Assembly: GCF_001273755.1 (NCBI RefSeq)
Contig: NZ_LGYA01000001.1
Coordinates: forward strand, 445,486-507,458
Reading direction: 5' to 3'
Origin: Peribacillus butanolivorans
GTDB taxonomy: Bacteria; Bacillota; Bacilli; Bacillales; DSM-1321
DNA length: 61,973 bases
The notes under the pieces are model-generated. The model ran no database searches, had not been told where the DNA came from, and was given only the letters and a program-made list of their open reading frames with translations. A program made the translations under genes and the position numbers. Numbering within the stretch: position 1 is the first letter of the stretch; each line of letters starts with the position of its first letter. Positions 17,384-27,005 of this stretch are shown in pieces.

Positions 17384-17601
17384 GATGGGGGACATTTTTG
17401 GGTACAACCGTAATTGTAGCTCTAATCATTTTGTATGAGTGGCCGAAAATGAAACAAAATCCTAAAAAAGACAAAATGGCTTTTTTTTCATTGCTCCTCA
17501 TGGGTTTGGTTCTGTCCATGTTCAATATTCAACAAATGTCAGGACCCACTGCATGGATTGTAACTTTTTTTAAGCCGTTTGGAGAGTTTATGGAAAAGTA
17601 A
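17380..17601 (+). CDS. Small receptor D subunit-like membrane protein
   Basis: A 73-residue protein with two hydrophobic segments (about 5-18 and 32-50) separated by a basic loop (PKMKQNPKKDK), ending TFFKPFGEFMEK. GTG 17380 overlaps the C gene stop (GTGA). Small two-helix D proteins are known in some Bacillus ger operons and modulate receptor activity; size, topology and position fit that family. A decayed relative lies between the two B genes (18768-18850). Confidence 0.8.
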   Translation: MRWGTFLGTTVIVALIILYEWPKMKQNPKKDKMAFFSLLLMGLVLSMFNIQQMSGPTAWIVTFFKPFGEFMEK

Positions 17602-17654
17602 AGGCACATGATTGAGGCGGATATCGTTTACCTCATGCAGAGGAAAGGAGGAGG

Positions 17655-18755
17655 ATGATGGAGAAAGGTAAAATTTCATCCCTGCAGATGGCGATCATGT
17701 TGTATCCTACGATTGTGGCTACAGCTATACTCGGGGCTCCAAGCATCACAGCAAAATATGCTCTAAATGATTTATGGCTGTCCCCCATTTTAGCTGCCCT
17801 CATCGGGTACGCGACGGTGTATATCGCTTATAAACTGCACAAACTTTATCCGAAACAAACGGTTATCCAATTCAGTGAACAAATTATTGGTCGGATTCCG
17901 GGGAAAATTCTCGGTTTTTTATACTTGTTTTTTTATATCCCTATCACGGGGGAAATCCTAAGAGGTTACGGAGATTTTATTGCCGACTCTTTTATGGTCA
18001 ATACCCCGATTATCGTGATCATGGCATCGATGGTAATCCTTTGTGCACTTATCGTACGCGGAGGCATAGAGGTGTTGGGGAGAGCTGCCGAATTGTTTTT
18101 ACCTGTTTTTATCTTTCCAATCTGTATCTTAATCATCCTACTGAGTGCAGATCTTGATTTTAAGAATATATTCCCGATATTGGGGGATGGGATTATGCCT
18201 CCACTAAAGGGTGCTATTATACCGGGTGGATGGTTCAGTGAGTTTTTTCTGATTATTTTTCTCCTCCCTTTTTTAGCGGATATGAAAAAAGGAATGAAAT
18301 ACGGGATGGTGACTGTTTTTGCCGTGATGATGACGTTAGTTGTGGTAAACCTAATCGTTCTTTTTGTACTTGGGTCAACTACATCCTCTAAGGTTTATCC
18401 TCTGATGAACGTATCTCGATACGTCAGCTTTGGCGAATTTTTTGAACATTTGGAGTCCGCCGTTATGGCCATTTGGGTAGTAGGAGCGTTTGTCAAAATT
18501 TCTGTGTTTTATTATGCGGCTGCTTTAAGTACCGCCCAGTGGCTGAATCTTTCCGACTATCGGCCTGTTGTATGGCCGATAGGGATTTTAATTGTAGAAT
18601 TCAGCTTTTGGTCGTTTCCTAGCTCTATGGAAGTTAGTCGTTATGATATCATCGCCTTCCCTTTTCATGGAATTTTGATGCAAACGATTATTCCTCTGCT
18701 TTTGTTGGTGATTGCTTTTGTAAGGAAGCGAAATAAGGGAACGAACACCCGCTGA
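17655..18755 (+). CDS. Spore germination protein, GerA-type receptor B subunit (copy 1)
   Basis: A 366-residue membrane protein of the GerAB/amino-acid permease-like family with about ten membrane helices, thought to bind the germinant. It opens KISSLQMAIMLYPTIVATAIL, and the middle motif FPILGDGIMPPLKGAIIPGGWFSEFF is typical. GGAAAGGAGGAGG precedes ATG 17655. The second B gene downstream is close in sequence, so this is a tandem duplication. Differences are concentrated in helices and the C-terminus, consistent with different ligand range (inference). Confidence 0.93.
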   Translation: MMEKGKISSLQMAIMLYPTIVATAILGAPSITAKYALNDLWLSPILAALIGYATVYIAYKLHKLYPKQTVIQFSEQIIGRIPGKILGFLYLFFYIPITGEILRGYGDFIADSFMVNTPIIVIMASMVILCALIVRGGIEVLGRAAELFLPVFIFPICILIILLSADLDFKNIFPILGDGIMPPLKGAIIPGGWFSEFFLIIFLLPFLADMKKGMKYGMVTVFAVMMTLVVVNLIVLFVLGSTTSSKVYPLMNVSRYVSFGEFFEHLESAVMAIWVVGAFVKISVFYYAAALSTAQWLNLSDYRPVVWPIGILIVEFSFWSFPSSMEVSRYDIIAFPFHGILMQTIIPLLLLVIAFVRKRNKGTNTR

Positions 18756-18767
18756 ATTAGATTTTTT

Positions 18768-18850
18768 TTGATATTGGAGGGGCTCGTTATATGGGTGGGG
18801 GCACTTATAAAACCGTTTAGAGAGTTTATGCAAAGTGAATCGATCTTTGG
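18768..18850 (+). pseudogene. Remnant of a second D subunit gene
   Basis: Between the two B genes the frame reads LVIWVGALIKPFREFMQSES, aligning with the C-terminus of the D protein at 17380-17601 (AWIVTFFKPFGEFMEK). The DNA AAACCGTTTAGAGAGTTTAT matches the corresponding D gene end closely. Only the last ~20 residues survive, so the duplication unit was probably D plus B. Confidence 0.7.
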
Positions 18851-18894
18851 GCTGCGTGATTTCGATTGTCCATACTATCACAGAAAGGAGAAAG

Positions 18895-20010
18895 ATGATG
18901 GAGAAAGGCAAAATTTCATCACTACAAATGGCAGTCATGATGTATCCTACTATCGTGGCTACCGCTATTCTTGGGATTCCAAGCGTCACAGCGAAATTTG
19001 CCAAAACGGATTTTTGGCTTTCCCCTATTTTGGCGTCCCTCATGGGGTATGTGACGGTGTATATCGCTTATAAACTGCACAAACTTTATCCGGAACAAAC
19101 AGTTATCCAATTCAGTGAACATATCATTGGCCGATTAGCAGGGAAAATCATCGGTTTTATATTCTTGTTTTTTTATATCCAGATCACGGGAATCATTATC
19201 AAAGAGTATGCAGAATTTGTAGTGGACTCCTTTCTAATTAATACACCAATAATCGTGATCATGGGAACAATGACAGTCCTCTGTGCCTTCGTCGTACAAG
19301 GTGGTTTAGAAGGAATAGGGAGGGCTGCCCAATTATTTGTCCCTCTTTTTATATTTCCACTGCTTATCGCAATCATTTTGGTGTTCCCCGATTTTGAATT
19401 TAAGAATATATTCCCTATATTAGGGGATGGGATTATGCCTCCAATCAAGGGTTCAATTGTTCCGGGTGGATGGTTCACGGAGTTTTTTCTTATGACTTTT
19501 TTCCTTCCTTTTTTAGCGGATAAGAAAAAAGGAATGAAGTACGGAATGTTGACGGTCTTTGCTGTGATGATCACGTTAGTTGTGGTAAATCTTGTCGTTC
19601 TTTTTGTACTCGGAACAACGACACAAACTAAGGTTTATCCTCTGATGAACGTAGCTCGTTACATCAGTTTTGGCGAATTTTTTGAACATATGGAGTCCAT
19701 CGTCATGGCCATTTGGGTAGTAGGGGCTTTTGTGAAAATTTCTGTGTTTTATTATGCAACTGTTTTAGGTACCGCACAGTGGTTAAATCTTTCGGATTAT
19801 CGGCTCGTTATATGGCCGTTAGGAATCTTAATGATAGTTTTCGGCTTTTGGTCAATGCCTAACTCAATGGACTTGGAGCGTTTTAACCTCGAAACTTTTC
19901 CTATTTATGCAGTATTAATACAAACCATTATTCCGCTGTCTTTATTGGTGATAGCTGCTATACGTAAAAGAAAAAGCAAACGAAATAGTAAGGGAATCAA
20001 TTCAGGCTAA
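18895..20010 (+). CDS. Spore germination protein, GerA-type receptor B subunit (copy 2)
   Basis: A 371-residue paralogue of the preceding B subunit with the same topology and motifs (FPILGDGIMPPIKGSIVPGGW). The frame is open from 18835, but AAAGGAGAAAG is spaced for ATG 18895, giving the same MMEKGKISSLQMAV opening as copy 1. It ends in a basic tail. Two B subunits behind one A and one C could form alternative receptors, as described for some Bacillus ger loci (family knowledge); here both frames are intact. Confidence 0.93.
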   Translation: MMEKGKISSLQMAVMMYPTIVATAILGIPSVTAKFAKTDFWLSPILASLMGYVTVYIAYKLHKLYPEQTVIQFSEHIIGRLAGKIIGFIFLFFYIQITGIIIKEYAEFVVDSFLINTPIIVIMGTMTVLCAFVVQGGLEGIGRAAQLFVPLFIFPLLIAIILVFPDFEFKNIFPILGDGIMPPIKGSIVPGGWFTEFFLMTFFLPFLADKKKGMKYGMLTVFAVMITLVVVNLVVLFVLGTTTQTKVYPLMNVARYISFGEFFEHMESIVMAIWVVGAFVKISVFYYATVLGTAQWLNLSDYRLVIWPLGILMIVFGFWSMPNSMDLERFNLETFPIYAVLIQTIIPLSLLVIAAIRKRKSKRNSKGINSG

Positions 20011-20130
20011 TATTTCAGATTGCTGTCGTTTTATTTTTTAATTTTTTTAGGCATTGAAAGGGAATGGTGATTCTTCCTAGAAATAACAGGATAGCAGGTC
20101 GCAAAATATCGTTCTCAATAACAATAAAGT

Positions 20131-20345
20131 GTTTGCCAGCGGTACAGCCGGGTTCTTCCGTTATACCAGGGAAAATCAAATCCATGCATATTCCTGATAC
20201 ACACACGAAATTTATTTATGAGGGGCAAAACAAAGGAGTTAATTTTGTAGGTAGAGCAATGTTGAAACTAGGTAGCGATAAAAGTAACAATAAAGTAGTA
20301 CAGGAATTTATGCAAAAGGTTGAACAAGAAGCGCTAAAAGCTTAG
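20131..20345 (+). pseudogene. Second aspA fragment joined to an unknown C-terminal remnant
   Basis: Bases 20131-20180 repeat, with few changes, the segment of the aspA pseudogene around 13450-13500: both encode LPAVQPGSS followed by PG and the NP-type end. Here the signature keeps Lys (VIPGKI). The same frame continues into a different sequence ending GRAMLKLGSDKSNNKVVQEFMQKVEQEALKA, a lysine-rich helical tail I do not recognise. There is no convincing start. The frame is a chimera of remnants, flanking the ger operon opposite the first aspA remnant. Confidence 0.6.
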
Positions 20346-20802
20346 CGTATGGAGCGAAATTATTACTCTATGTTAATACAACGAATGAGCTTTTTCATAC
20401 ATTCGATGTTAACAGTAAAACGGATACTGTAGTCTATCTCCTCTAAGAACTGAACGACTGGCCCCTGATAATGTTACCTGTTGAAATCTCTTCAAGCGTA
20501 AGTAATCAATAGTGATTTTCCTAAGCCTCCTTTATTTAGAGAAAGCTTGTCTTACTTTCTCCTTCTCCAAAGTCTAATCCAATGATGGAGCCGATTTTTC
20601 ATCCCTCCTGGATCAGATCTAGATTAACCTAGACCCCTCATTTTTAGTGCCTATATGCTTATGCTTCGACTATCAAAATACGTCTAGAGTTAAAACTCAC
20701 TTGGGCAAGAAGGGATGATATAATTTGGATATATGTGATTATTTTACAAAATGATAGAATGTATCTACCAAATATTATTATATTTTTGGGGGAGGGGAAA
20801 CA
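20346..20802. other. Intergenic stretch, possible decayed coding remnant
   Basis: About 20343-20446 can be read as AYGAKLLLYVNTTNELFH... to a stop, without a start or ribosome site, so it may be a gene remnant. The rest up to the ribosome site of the next gene (GGGGGAGGGG at 20788) shows nothing recognisable. Confidence 0.35.
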
Positions 20803-22644
20803 ATGAGACATAATTTAGTAGAACATAAAGAGCATTTTCAGCGAGACGAATTAGAAGTTGCGCGCTGGATGAAAACGGATTTTGCTTTTTTGCGTAATAC
20901 CACTAAGTTAAGAGATGCAGCGGAGCTTCTTATAAAGAATCAATTGAATGAGGTACCGATTGTTGATGAACATCAACATTTTCTTGGTGTATTATCTTTA
21001 TCTATGATTATGCAATCCTTGTTAAAAGACACTTCCCTAGCCGAGTCAATCGAAATACATTATGACCGGAGGATTAAACCGCTTTCCTTTCAAGAAATAT
21101 TATCAGACATTTCGCCACTGACAAAAGCTAGTGTTCCTGTTGTTAATAATCAAAATATTTTGATAGGTGTGTTGACTCAGCATGAAATTTTAGAAGTTCT
21201 TGCCCAAACCTATCACAAAATGAACTTGCTAGAAACTAAGGTAGAATGGTTCAATGTTTGTTTTGATAATATTTATGAAGGCATTATTGTAGTTGATAAA
21301 AATGGTTTCGTCAAAATGATTAATAAAGCATATAGTAGTTATCTTGGGGTGGAACAAGGTGCAGCTATTGGTCAACATGTAGTAAGTGTAATAGAAGGAA
21401 CCCGCTTACATATTGTTCTTCAAACCGGTATTCCAGAACGGAATCAAGTTCAATTTTTGCAAGGACAGGAAGTGGTTGCTCATCGTATTCCTATTTGGAG
21501 GAATAATGAAATAATCGGTGGGATAGGGATACTCGTTTTTCAAGGGGTATCTGAATTATATAGGATATTTGATAGAATCCAGGACTTACAAGTCACAAAA
21601 AATCCTTCACTTTCTAACATTAATATTGAACAACAGCCTCCAAAAGAGGATCCAATAACCTTTGCTCAAGTCATTGGTGAGAGTGAAAGCTTTGCACATG
21701 CAAAAAACATTGCTCGTCGTGCAGCAAAGTCACCTGCATCCATATTGATAACGGGTGAAAGTGGAGTAGGAAAAGAGATATTTACCCAGGCAATCCACTC
21801 CCTTAGTAATTACAGCGGAGGTCCTTTCATCAGTGTTAACTGTGCTTCTATACCTGAACAATTATTAGAATCGGAGCTATTTGGTTACGAAGAAGGGGCC
21901 TTTACTGGTTCAAAGAAAAAAGGGAAACCAGGGAAGTTTCTTTTAGCCCATAAAGGGACCCTTTTTCTCGATGAGATTGGTGATATGCCTTTACATATGC
22001 AATCAAAGATATTACGTGTCCTGCAAGAACGAGAAGTAGAACCAGTTGGTGGATCAAAGCCTATTTCTGTCGATTTCCGACTTATTGCTGCGACCAACCG
22101 TCCAATCGAGGATATGATAAAAGAAAATAAATTCCGAGAAGATCTTTATTATCGTTTGAATGTCATTCCCATCTGTATTCCACCTCTAAGGGAAAGGAAA
22201 AATGATATTCCACTTCTTATTGGTCATTTTATTAAATTAATTTGTAAAAAATATAAGATACCATCTAAAGAGATTAGTAGAGAAACGGTAGCAGCTATGA
22301 TGGAGTATGAATGGCCAGGAAATATCAGGGAGCTGGTGAATGTAATAGAAAGGCTAGTTACATTGGTAGAAGGCCATGATATTTATTTTGATGATTTTCA
22401 GCGCTATTTTTTAGAACAAAAAAAGCAGATTCCAGAATTCACAACAATGGAAAAAACGAAACTTGAAAGTTTTAACTCATTTGAAAGCCTTAAAAATGCA
22501 GGATTAAATAAGGAAAAAGAATTATTACTTCTAATTATTAAAGAAGAAAAGGGAAATAAAACACGTGCAGCAAAAAAATTAGGGATTTCAAGAGCTACTT
22601 TATACAATAAATTGAAGGAATATAACATAGAATTGTCTACTTGA
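20803..22644 (+). CDS. Sigma-54-dependent activator with CBS and PAS domains
   Basis: A 613-residue enhancer-binding protein. There is a CBS pair at about 20-135 (NQLNEVPIVDEHQHFLGVLS is the first repeat) and a PAS domain at about 145-255. The AAA+ domain spans about 285-515, with Walker A GESGVGKE (about 318-325), GAFTGS (about 365) contacting sigma-54, and Walker B LFLDEIGD. A Fis-type HTH lies near 590-610. It is immediately upstream of, and surely controls, the sigma-54 promoter at 22743 and the GntP/dehydrogenase/MmsA operon. CBS pairs often sense adenine nucleotides or metabolites; the signal here is unknown. Confidence 0.93.
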   Translation: MRHNLVEHKEHFQRDELEVARWMKTDFAFLRNTTKLRDAAELLIKNQLNEVPIVDEHQHFLGVLSLSMIMQSLLKDTSLAESIEIHYDRRIKPLSFQEILSDISPLTKASVPVVNNQNILIGVLTQHEILEVLAQTYHKMNLLETKVEWFNVCFDNIYEGIIVVDKNGFVKMINKAYSSYLGVEQGAAIGQHVVSVIEGTRLHIVLQTGIPERNQVQFLQGQEVVAHRIPIWRNNEIIGGIGILVFQGVSELYRIFDRIQDLQVTKNPSLSNINIEQQPPKEDPITFAQVIGESESFAHAKNIARRAAKSPASILITGESGVGKEIFTQAIHSLSNYSGGPFISVNCASIPEQLLESELFGYEEGAFTGSKKKGKPGKFLLAHKGTLFLDEIGDMPLHMQSKILRVLQEREVEPVGGSKPISVDFRLIAATNRPIEDMIKENKFREDLYYRLNVIPICIPPLRERKNDIPLLIGHFIKLICKKYKIPSKEISRETVAAMMEYEWPGNIRELVNVIERLVTLVEGHDIYFDDFQRYFLEQKKQIPEFTTMEKTKLESFNSFESLKNAGLNKEKELLLLIIKEEKGNKTRAAKKLGISRATLYNKLKEYNIELST

Positions 22645-22670
22645 TTAGACACCTGAACAAAATATTTTAC

Positions 22671-22698
22671 AACTGTATAATTAGTTATACAGTTTTTT
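22671..22698. promoter_or_regulatory. Palindrome: activator site and/or terminator
   Basis: AACTGTATAA and TTATACAGTT are separated by TTAG, followed by T6. It can act as a terminator of the activator gene. Its centre is also ~60 bp upstream of the -24 element at 22743, the same distance seen for the palindrome upstream of the 37650 promoter, so it is a good enhancer candidate. Confidence 0.6.
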
Positions 22699-22742
22699 AG
22701 TTTGAAAATAAAATAATTGTGTGTTTTCACATAAATCAAATG

Positions 22743-22758
22743 TGGCACAGTTATTGCA
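22743..22758 (+). promoter_or_regulatory. Sigma-54 (-24/-12) promoter
   Basis: TGGCAC-N5-TTGCA matches the sigma-54 consensus, with GG and GC ten bases apart. It lies 55 bp upstream of the GntP permease start. Confidence 0.9.
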
Positions 22759-22812
22759 TTGTTTATAGGTAAGAGTCGAATCAAAAAAACTAAATAATGG
22801 TGGAGGTGCTAA

Positions 22813-24146
22813 ATGGTCATTAGCTTTATAGGATTTTTTGCCGCCTTAATTTTATTAATTATTTTTACTATGCGAGGAGTTAATATCATCATTGCTGCAT
22901 TAGTATCTTCAGCAATCCTAGCATTAACAAGCGGGTTGCCTTTGGAGAAAGCGCTTACAGTGAATTACATGGATGGGTTCACCGGATATTTTGCTTCATG
23001 GTTTCTAGTATATTTACTTGGAGCTGTGTTTGGAAAGGTGATGGAAGAAACGAAAGCTGCAGAAGCAATTGCAGAATGGATAAAAATCAAAGTAGGTGCT
23101 AACCGAGCTGTGTTTGCTGTTGTTACAGCTTGTGCTTTGATGACCTATGGTGGAGTAAGTATTGCGATCTCGCATTTTCGGTATATCCAATTGCAGTCTC
23201 TTTATTTAAAGCAGCAAATCTGCCTCATCGATTTATTCCAGGTGCTATTGTATTTGGATCTATCTCATTCTCAATGACTTCACCAGGATCACCAGAAGTT
23301 CAGAATCTGATACCTATGGAATTCTTTAATACTCAGCCAACAGCAGGTGGTTTGATTGGTGTTATCATTGCTGTATTTATCATGATTCTAGGTGGTTTTT
23401 GGCTTAAGAGCATGGTCTCTAAAGCAGTGAAAGATGGAGAGTTTTTCAATTTGCCGAATTCGGAAACGAGTGGGGCAGCATTAGCAGAAACAGCAGCTAC
23501 GGTAGAAATGAAAAAGGATGAAAAATTACCGAATATTCTGATTGCTATTTTACCCTTGGTTGTAGTAGTCATTGTTTTGAATATCGTGTCAAAGTTTCTT
23601 TCTCCAACTGGTGCAGCGTTAGCGGCTTTATTTTTAGGGGTTATCGTTGGGCTTGTACTGTTGAATAAATATACCCGGAAATATGGCATGATTTTTGGTA
23701 AAGGAAGTGAAAACGCTATCATTGCAACTGCGAATATCTGTGGAGTTGTTGGTTTCGGTGCAGTTGCAAAAGAGTCACAAGCATTTACATATATAGTAGA
23801 TTCGCTTGTTGGTATGCCTGGAATGGCTTATGCAGGATTAGCGGCTGCTGTGACGATTATTGCTGGTGTTACAGGCTCAGCATCAGGTGGACTGGGAATC
23901 GCACTTCCAATATTAGCTCCTCTTTATAATGCACAAGGCTTAGATCCAGGGGCAATGCACCGTATTTCGTCACTTGCTTCTGGTGGACTTGATTCGCTTC
24001 CCCATAATGGTTATGTGGTCACAACCATTAGAGTAGTAAGTAATGAGACACATAAACGGGCATATAAGCCAATTTTTATTCTGAGTGTTGTTGTTCCAAT
24101 GATCGCATTGGTTTTAGCGGTCTTGTTATATACAATTTTTTATTAA
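22813..24146 (+). pseudogene. GntP family permease, frameshifted
   Basis: Two overlapping frames together encode a complete ~445-residue GntP-type organic-acid permease. The first ends after CALMTYGGVSIAI, and the second takes up at AFSVYPIAVSLFKAA; the switch lies at about 23170-23180. Membrane segments are otherwise complete through the C-terminus. ATG 22813 follows GGAGGTG and the sigma-54 promoter. It presumably imported the hydroxyacid degraded by the next two enzymes. A one-base sequencing error is possible, but the next gene is also broken. Confidence 0.85.
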
Positions 24147-24180
24147 CATGAAAACAATTAATAAATATGGAGGGAACTAT

Positions 24181-25101
24181 ATGAAGGAATTTCAAACAAT
24201 AGCTTTTATTGGTTTAGGAAATATGGGACTGCCCATGGCTACTAATCTTGTGAAAGCTGGATATACCGTTTACGGTGTGGATACAAATTCTGAAGCAGAA
24301 AAGAAGTTTTCACAAGATGGTGGAAAAATAGGTGTCCCTACTGAGCTTTTGGCTAAGCAAGTAGACATTGTCATGACAAGTCTTCCTACTCCACAAATTG
24401 TTGAGAAAGTCTACTTAGGAGATGGTGGAATCGTTGAAAACGCAGATTCTGCTCTAACTATTATTGATTTTAGTACCATTTCTCCTCAATTAAATGAAAA
24501 GATATATGCCATTACCAAGGAAAAAGGGATCGACTATCTTGGAGCACCAGTAAGTGGAAGCGTTTCAGGGGCAGTAAATGGCACCCTAACGATCATGGTG
24601 GGTGGAGACAAAAAGGTTTATGAACAAGCTCTGCCATTACTGAGAGTATTGGGTGACAATCCATTTCATTTAGGTGAAAGTGTGGGTGTGGGGACCGTTA
24701 TTAAACTATTAAATAACTTAATGATTGGTTTTTATACACAAGCTGTCGCAGAGGCTGTTGCCCTTGGAGAACAAATGGGTGTGAAAGCAGATACGATTTA
24801 TGATGTTTTAAGTGTTAGTTTCGGTCAAAGCAGAATATATTAAAGAAACTATAAAGGGCATATTGCACAAAACGACTTTAATCCAGGTTTTTCAACAAAT
24901 CTCTTATTAAAAGATTTAAAGCTGGCAAAACAAATGGCAGACGAAAACCAGACTCCATTGCCAATTGGGGATAAGTTAATTGATTTATATTCCGAGGCTG
25001 TGGAAAAAGGATATGGCGAGCAGGATATGGCATCTGTATATCTAATGGTCAAGGAATTAATAGCAAGTAAAAATGATGGTTTAGTATCTAATAAAAATTA
25101 G
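24181..25101 (+). pseudogene. 3-hydroxyisobutyrate dehydrogenase family, nonsense-mutated
   Basis: The frame encodes a 306-residue beta-hydroxyacid dehydrogenase apart from one TAA at 24841-24843 (codon 221, after GQSRIY). The Rossmann motif IGLGNMGLPMATNL is at about 9-22, the substrate motif APVSGSVSGAVNGTL near 123, and the catalytic lysine region VIKLLNNLM near 175. After the stop the same frame continues through GFSTNLLLKDLKLA. AGGGAACT positions ATG 24181. The truncated product would lack the C-terminal dimer domain. Substrate probably 3-hydroxyisobutyrate or 3-hydroxypropionate (inference from MmsA). Confidence 0.88.
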
Positions 25102-25112
25102 GAGGAATAAAA

Positions 25113-26633
25113 ATGACTACAATTAAAAATGATACAAAGAAATTAACACATTTTATTGGCGGAGAAATGAAAGCGGGCAAAAGTGAACGCTTTGGTAATG
25201 TGTATAGTCCTTCAACGGGTGAAGTAATTAATTTGTGTCCATATGCTTCTGTAGGAGATGTGAATGAGACAGTTGATGTGGCACACGCGGCATTTACAGC
25301 ATGGAAAAATACCTCTGTCGGAAAAAGAGTGGAGGTCATCCACCGTTTCAGAAGTCTTTTAGTAGAAGAAACAGAAAGACTTGCCAATATAATAGGTTTG
25401 GAAAATGGGAAAACGATCGATGATGCAAAAGGGGAAATTAGTAGAGGGATTGAATCTGTTGATTTCGCTATTAACGCTCCGCATATGTTAAAAGGTGAAT
25501 ATTCGGTCAATGTTGGGGGAAATATCAATGCTTTCTCCATGAAACAACCTTTAGGTGTGGTTGCAGCGATCTCTCCATTTAATTTCCCGGCAATGGTGCC
25601 GCTTGCGATGACGACAATGGCAGTTGCATGTGGTAATGCAGTGATTTTGAAACCATCTGAACGTGTTCCGAATGCGGCTTTATTCATCTCAGAATTATGG
25701 AAAAAAGCTGGTTTGCCAGATGGGATTTGGAGCGTTATTAATGGTGATAAAGAGGCAGTTGATGCCATACTTAAAAATCAAAAAGTACATGCTATCTCTT
25801 TTGTAGGTTCCACGAGGGTAGCTGAATATATTTATCACGAGGGATGCCGAAATAATAAACGAGTCGCTGCTTTTGGTGGCGGAAAGAATCATATGATCAT
25901 TATGCCTGACGCTGATTTAGATCAAGCGGTTAATGCCTTCCTAGGTGCTGCGTATGGATCGGCTTCCCAACGTTGTATGGCAATTTCAGCAGCAATGCCA
26001 ATTGGCGAAAAAACAGCTGAAGCATTCGTGGCAAAATTAAAAACTCGTGTTGAAGAATTAAAAGTGGGAGCATATAACGACGAGAATGCAGACTTCGGAG
26101 CCGTTATTACTCAAGAATCGAAAAATACAATCATCAAGTATATAGATGAAAGTCTTGAAGAAGGCGCAGAATTATGTGTGGATGGTCGAAATCCAGAAAT
26201 TTGCGAAACAAACAAAGGTTTTTATTTAGGAGCAACATTGTTGGATCATGTTACTCCTGAAATGAAAATTTATCGTGATGAAGTGTTTGGCCCAGCTCGT
26301 ATTGTAGTACGTGTTAATAACTTAGATGAAGCTATTGCATTAGTTAATAATCACGAATTTGGGAATGGTGTCACGATCTTTACAGAAAGCGGTGCTGCTG
26401 CTAGAAAATTTTCTGAACAAATTGAAGTAGGGATGGTAGGAGTAAACGTACCTATTCCAATCCCAGTAGGATATCACAACTTTGGTGGATGGAAACGTTC
26501 AAAATTTGGAGAAGGCCACATGTTTGGCCCAGACACCGTCCGCTTTTTCACAAAAACCAAAACCGTTTCAGAAAGATGGCCTGAATCTAAAGAAATCGAA
26601 AATAAAACGGATTTTTCTTTTCCTAGTAATTAA
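25113..26633 (+). CDS. mmsA: CoA-acylating methylmalonate-semialdehyde dehydrogenase
   Basis: A 506-residue aldehyde dehydrogenase of the MmsA/IolA type, oxidising (methyl)malonate semialdehyde to propionyl- or acetyl-CoA. It opens with LTHFIGGE. FNFPAMVPLAMTTMAVACGN near 155 and GGGKNHMIIMPDAD near 255 are family signatures, and the catalytic cysteine lies in SQRCMAIS (about 288). AGGAGGAAT precedes ATG 25113. It is the last gene of the sigma-54 operon and is followed by terminators. It is intact, unlike its two upstream partners. Confidence 0.93.
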   Translation: MTTIKNDTKKLTHFIGGEMKAGKSERFGNVYSPSTGEVINLCPYASVGDVNETVDVAHAAFTAWKNTSVGKRVEVIHRFRSLLVEETERLANIIGLENGKTIDDAKGEISRGIESVDFAINAPHMLKGEYSVNVGGNINAFSMKQPLGVVAAISPFNFPAMVPLAMTTMAVACGNAVILKPSERVPNAALFISELWKKAGLPDGIWSVINGDKEAVDAILKNQKVHAISFVGSTRVAEYIYHEGCRNNKRVAAFGGGKNHMIIMPDADLDQAVNAFLGAAYGSASQRCMAISAAMPIGEKTAEAFVAKLKTRVEELKVGAYNDENADFGAVITQESKNTIIKYIDESLEEGAELCVDGRNPEICETNKGFYLGATLLDHVTPEMKIYRDEVFGPARIVVRVNNLDEAIALVNNHEFGNGVTIFTESGAAARKFSEQIEVGMVGVNVPIPIPVGYHNFGGWKRSKFGEGHMFGPDTVRFFTKTKTVSERWPESKEIENKTDFSFPSN

Positions 26634-26643
26634 TTAAAGTAAT

Positions 26644-26686
26644 GCCCCGTTCGAAAAAGCACCCTTTTTCGAACGGGGATTTTTTA
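26644..26686 (+). terminator. Terminator of the mmsA operon
   Basis: CCCCGTTCGAAAAAG pairs with CTTTTTCGAACGGGG across CAC, followed by T6. Confidence 0.92.
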
Positions 26687-26713
26687 TATGAAATATTTAC
26701 TAAAGAAACTAGC

Positions 26714-26745
26714 AAAAAAAGCATCTGTTTAAGCAGATGCTTTTT
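26714..26745. terminator. Second terminator-like hairpin
   Basis: AAAAAGCATCTG and CAGATGCTTTTT enclose TTTAAG. Symmetric A and T tracts allow activity on either strand; it lies in tandem with the previous one. Confidence 0.8.
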
Positions 26746-26859
26746 GATTTAGAAGTTTCGGGATTTAATGATTTACAACTGAATTAAGTCGGAAAATGTT
26801 GCGACCACTAATTTGAAAGTATGGGCTATTCCAATAATATTCAGAAGGAAGGGATAAAG

Positions 26860-26928
26860 TGAATAATGAATACCTTGATAGAACTGTGTTCGGTTTATTA
26901 AAAGATGAATGGCTTACTGATAAATAAT
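26860..26928 (+). other. 22-codon open frame with ribosome site
   Basis: GTG 26860 follows AGAAGGAAGGGA and opens 22 codons (NNEYLDRTVFGLLKDEWLTDK). It is alone between the terminators and the GntR gene (gap 26746-27005 otherwise empty). It may be a tiny peptide or gene remnant; evidence is weak. Confidence 0.25.
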
Positions 26929-27005
26929 TAAAATTCTGCTTAGTTATTAATATTTTTAGTTTTACAAGGGAAAAACATTTTTAAATGAGGCAGGAAAATG
27001 TCTTT

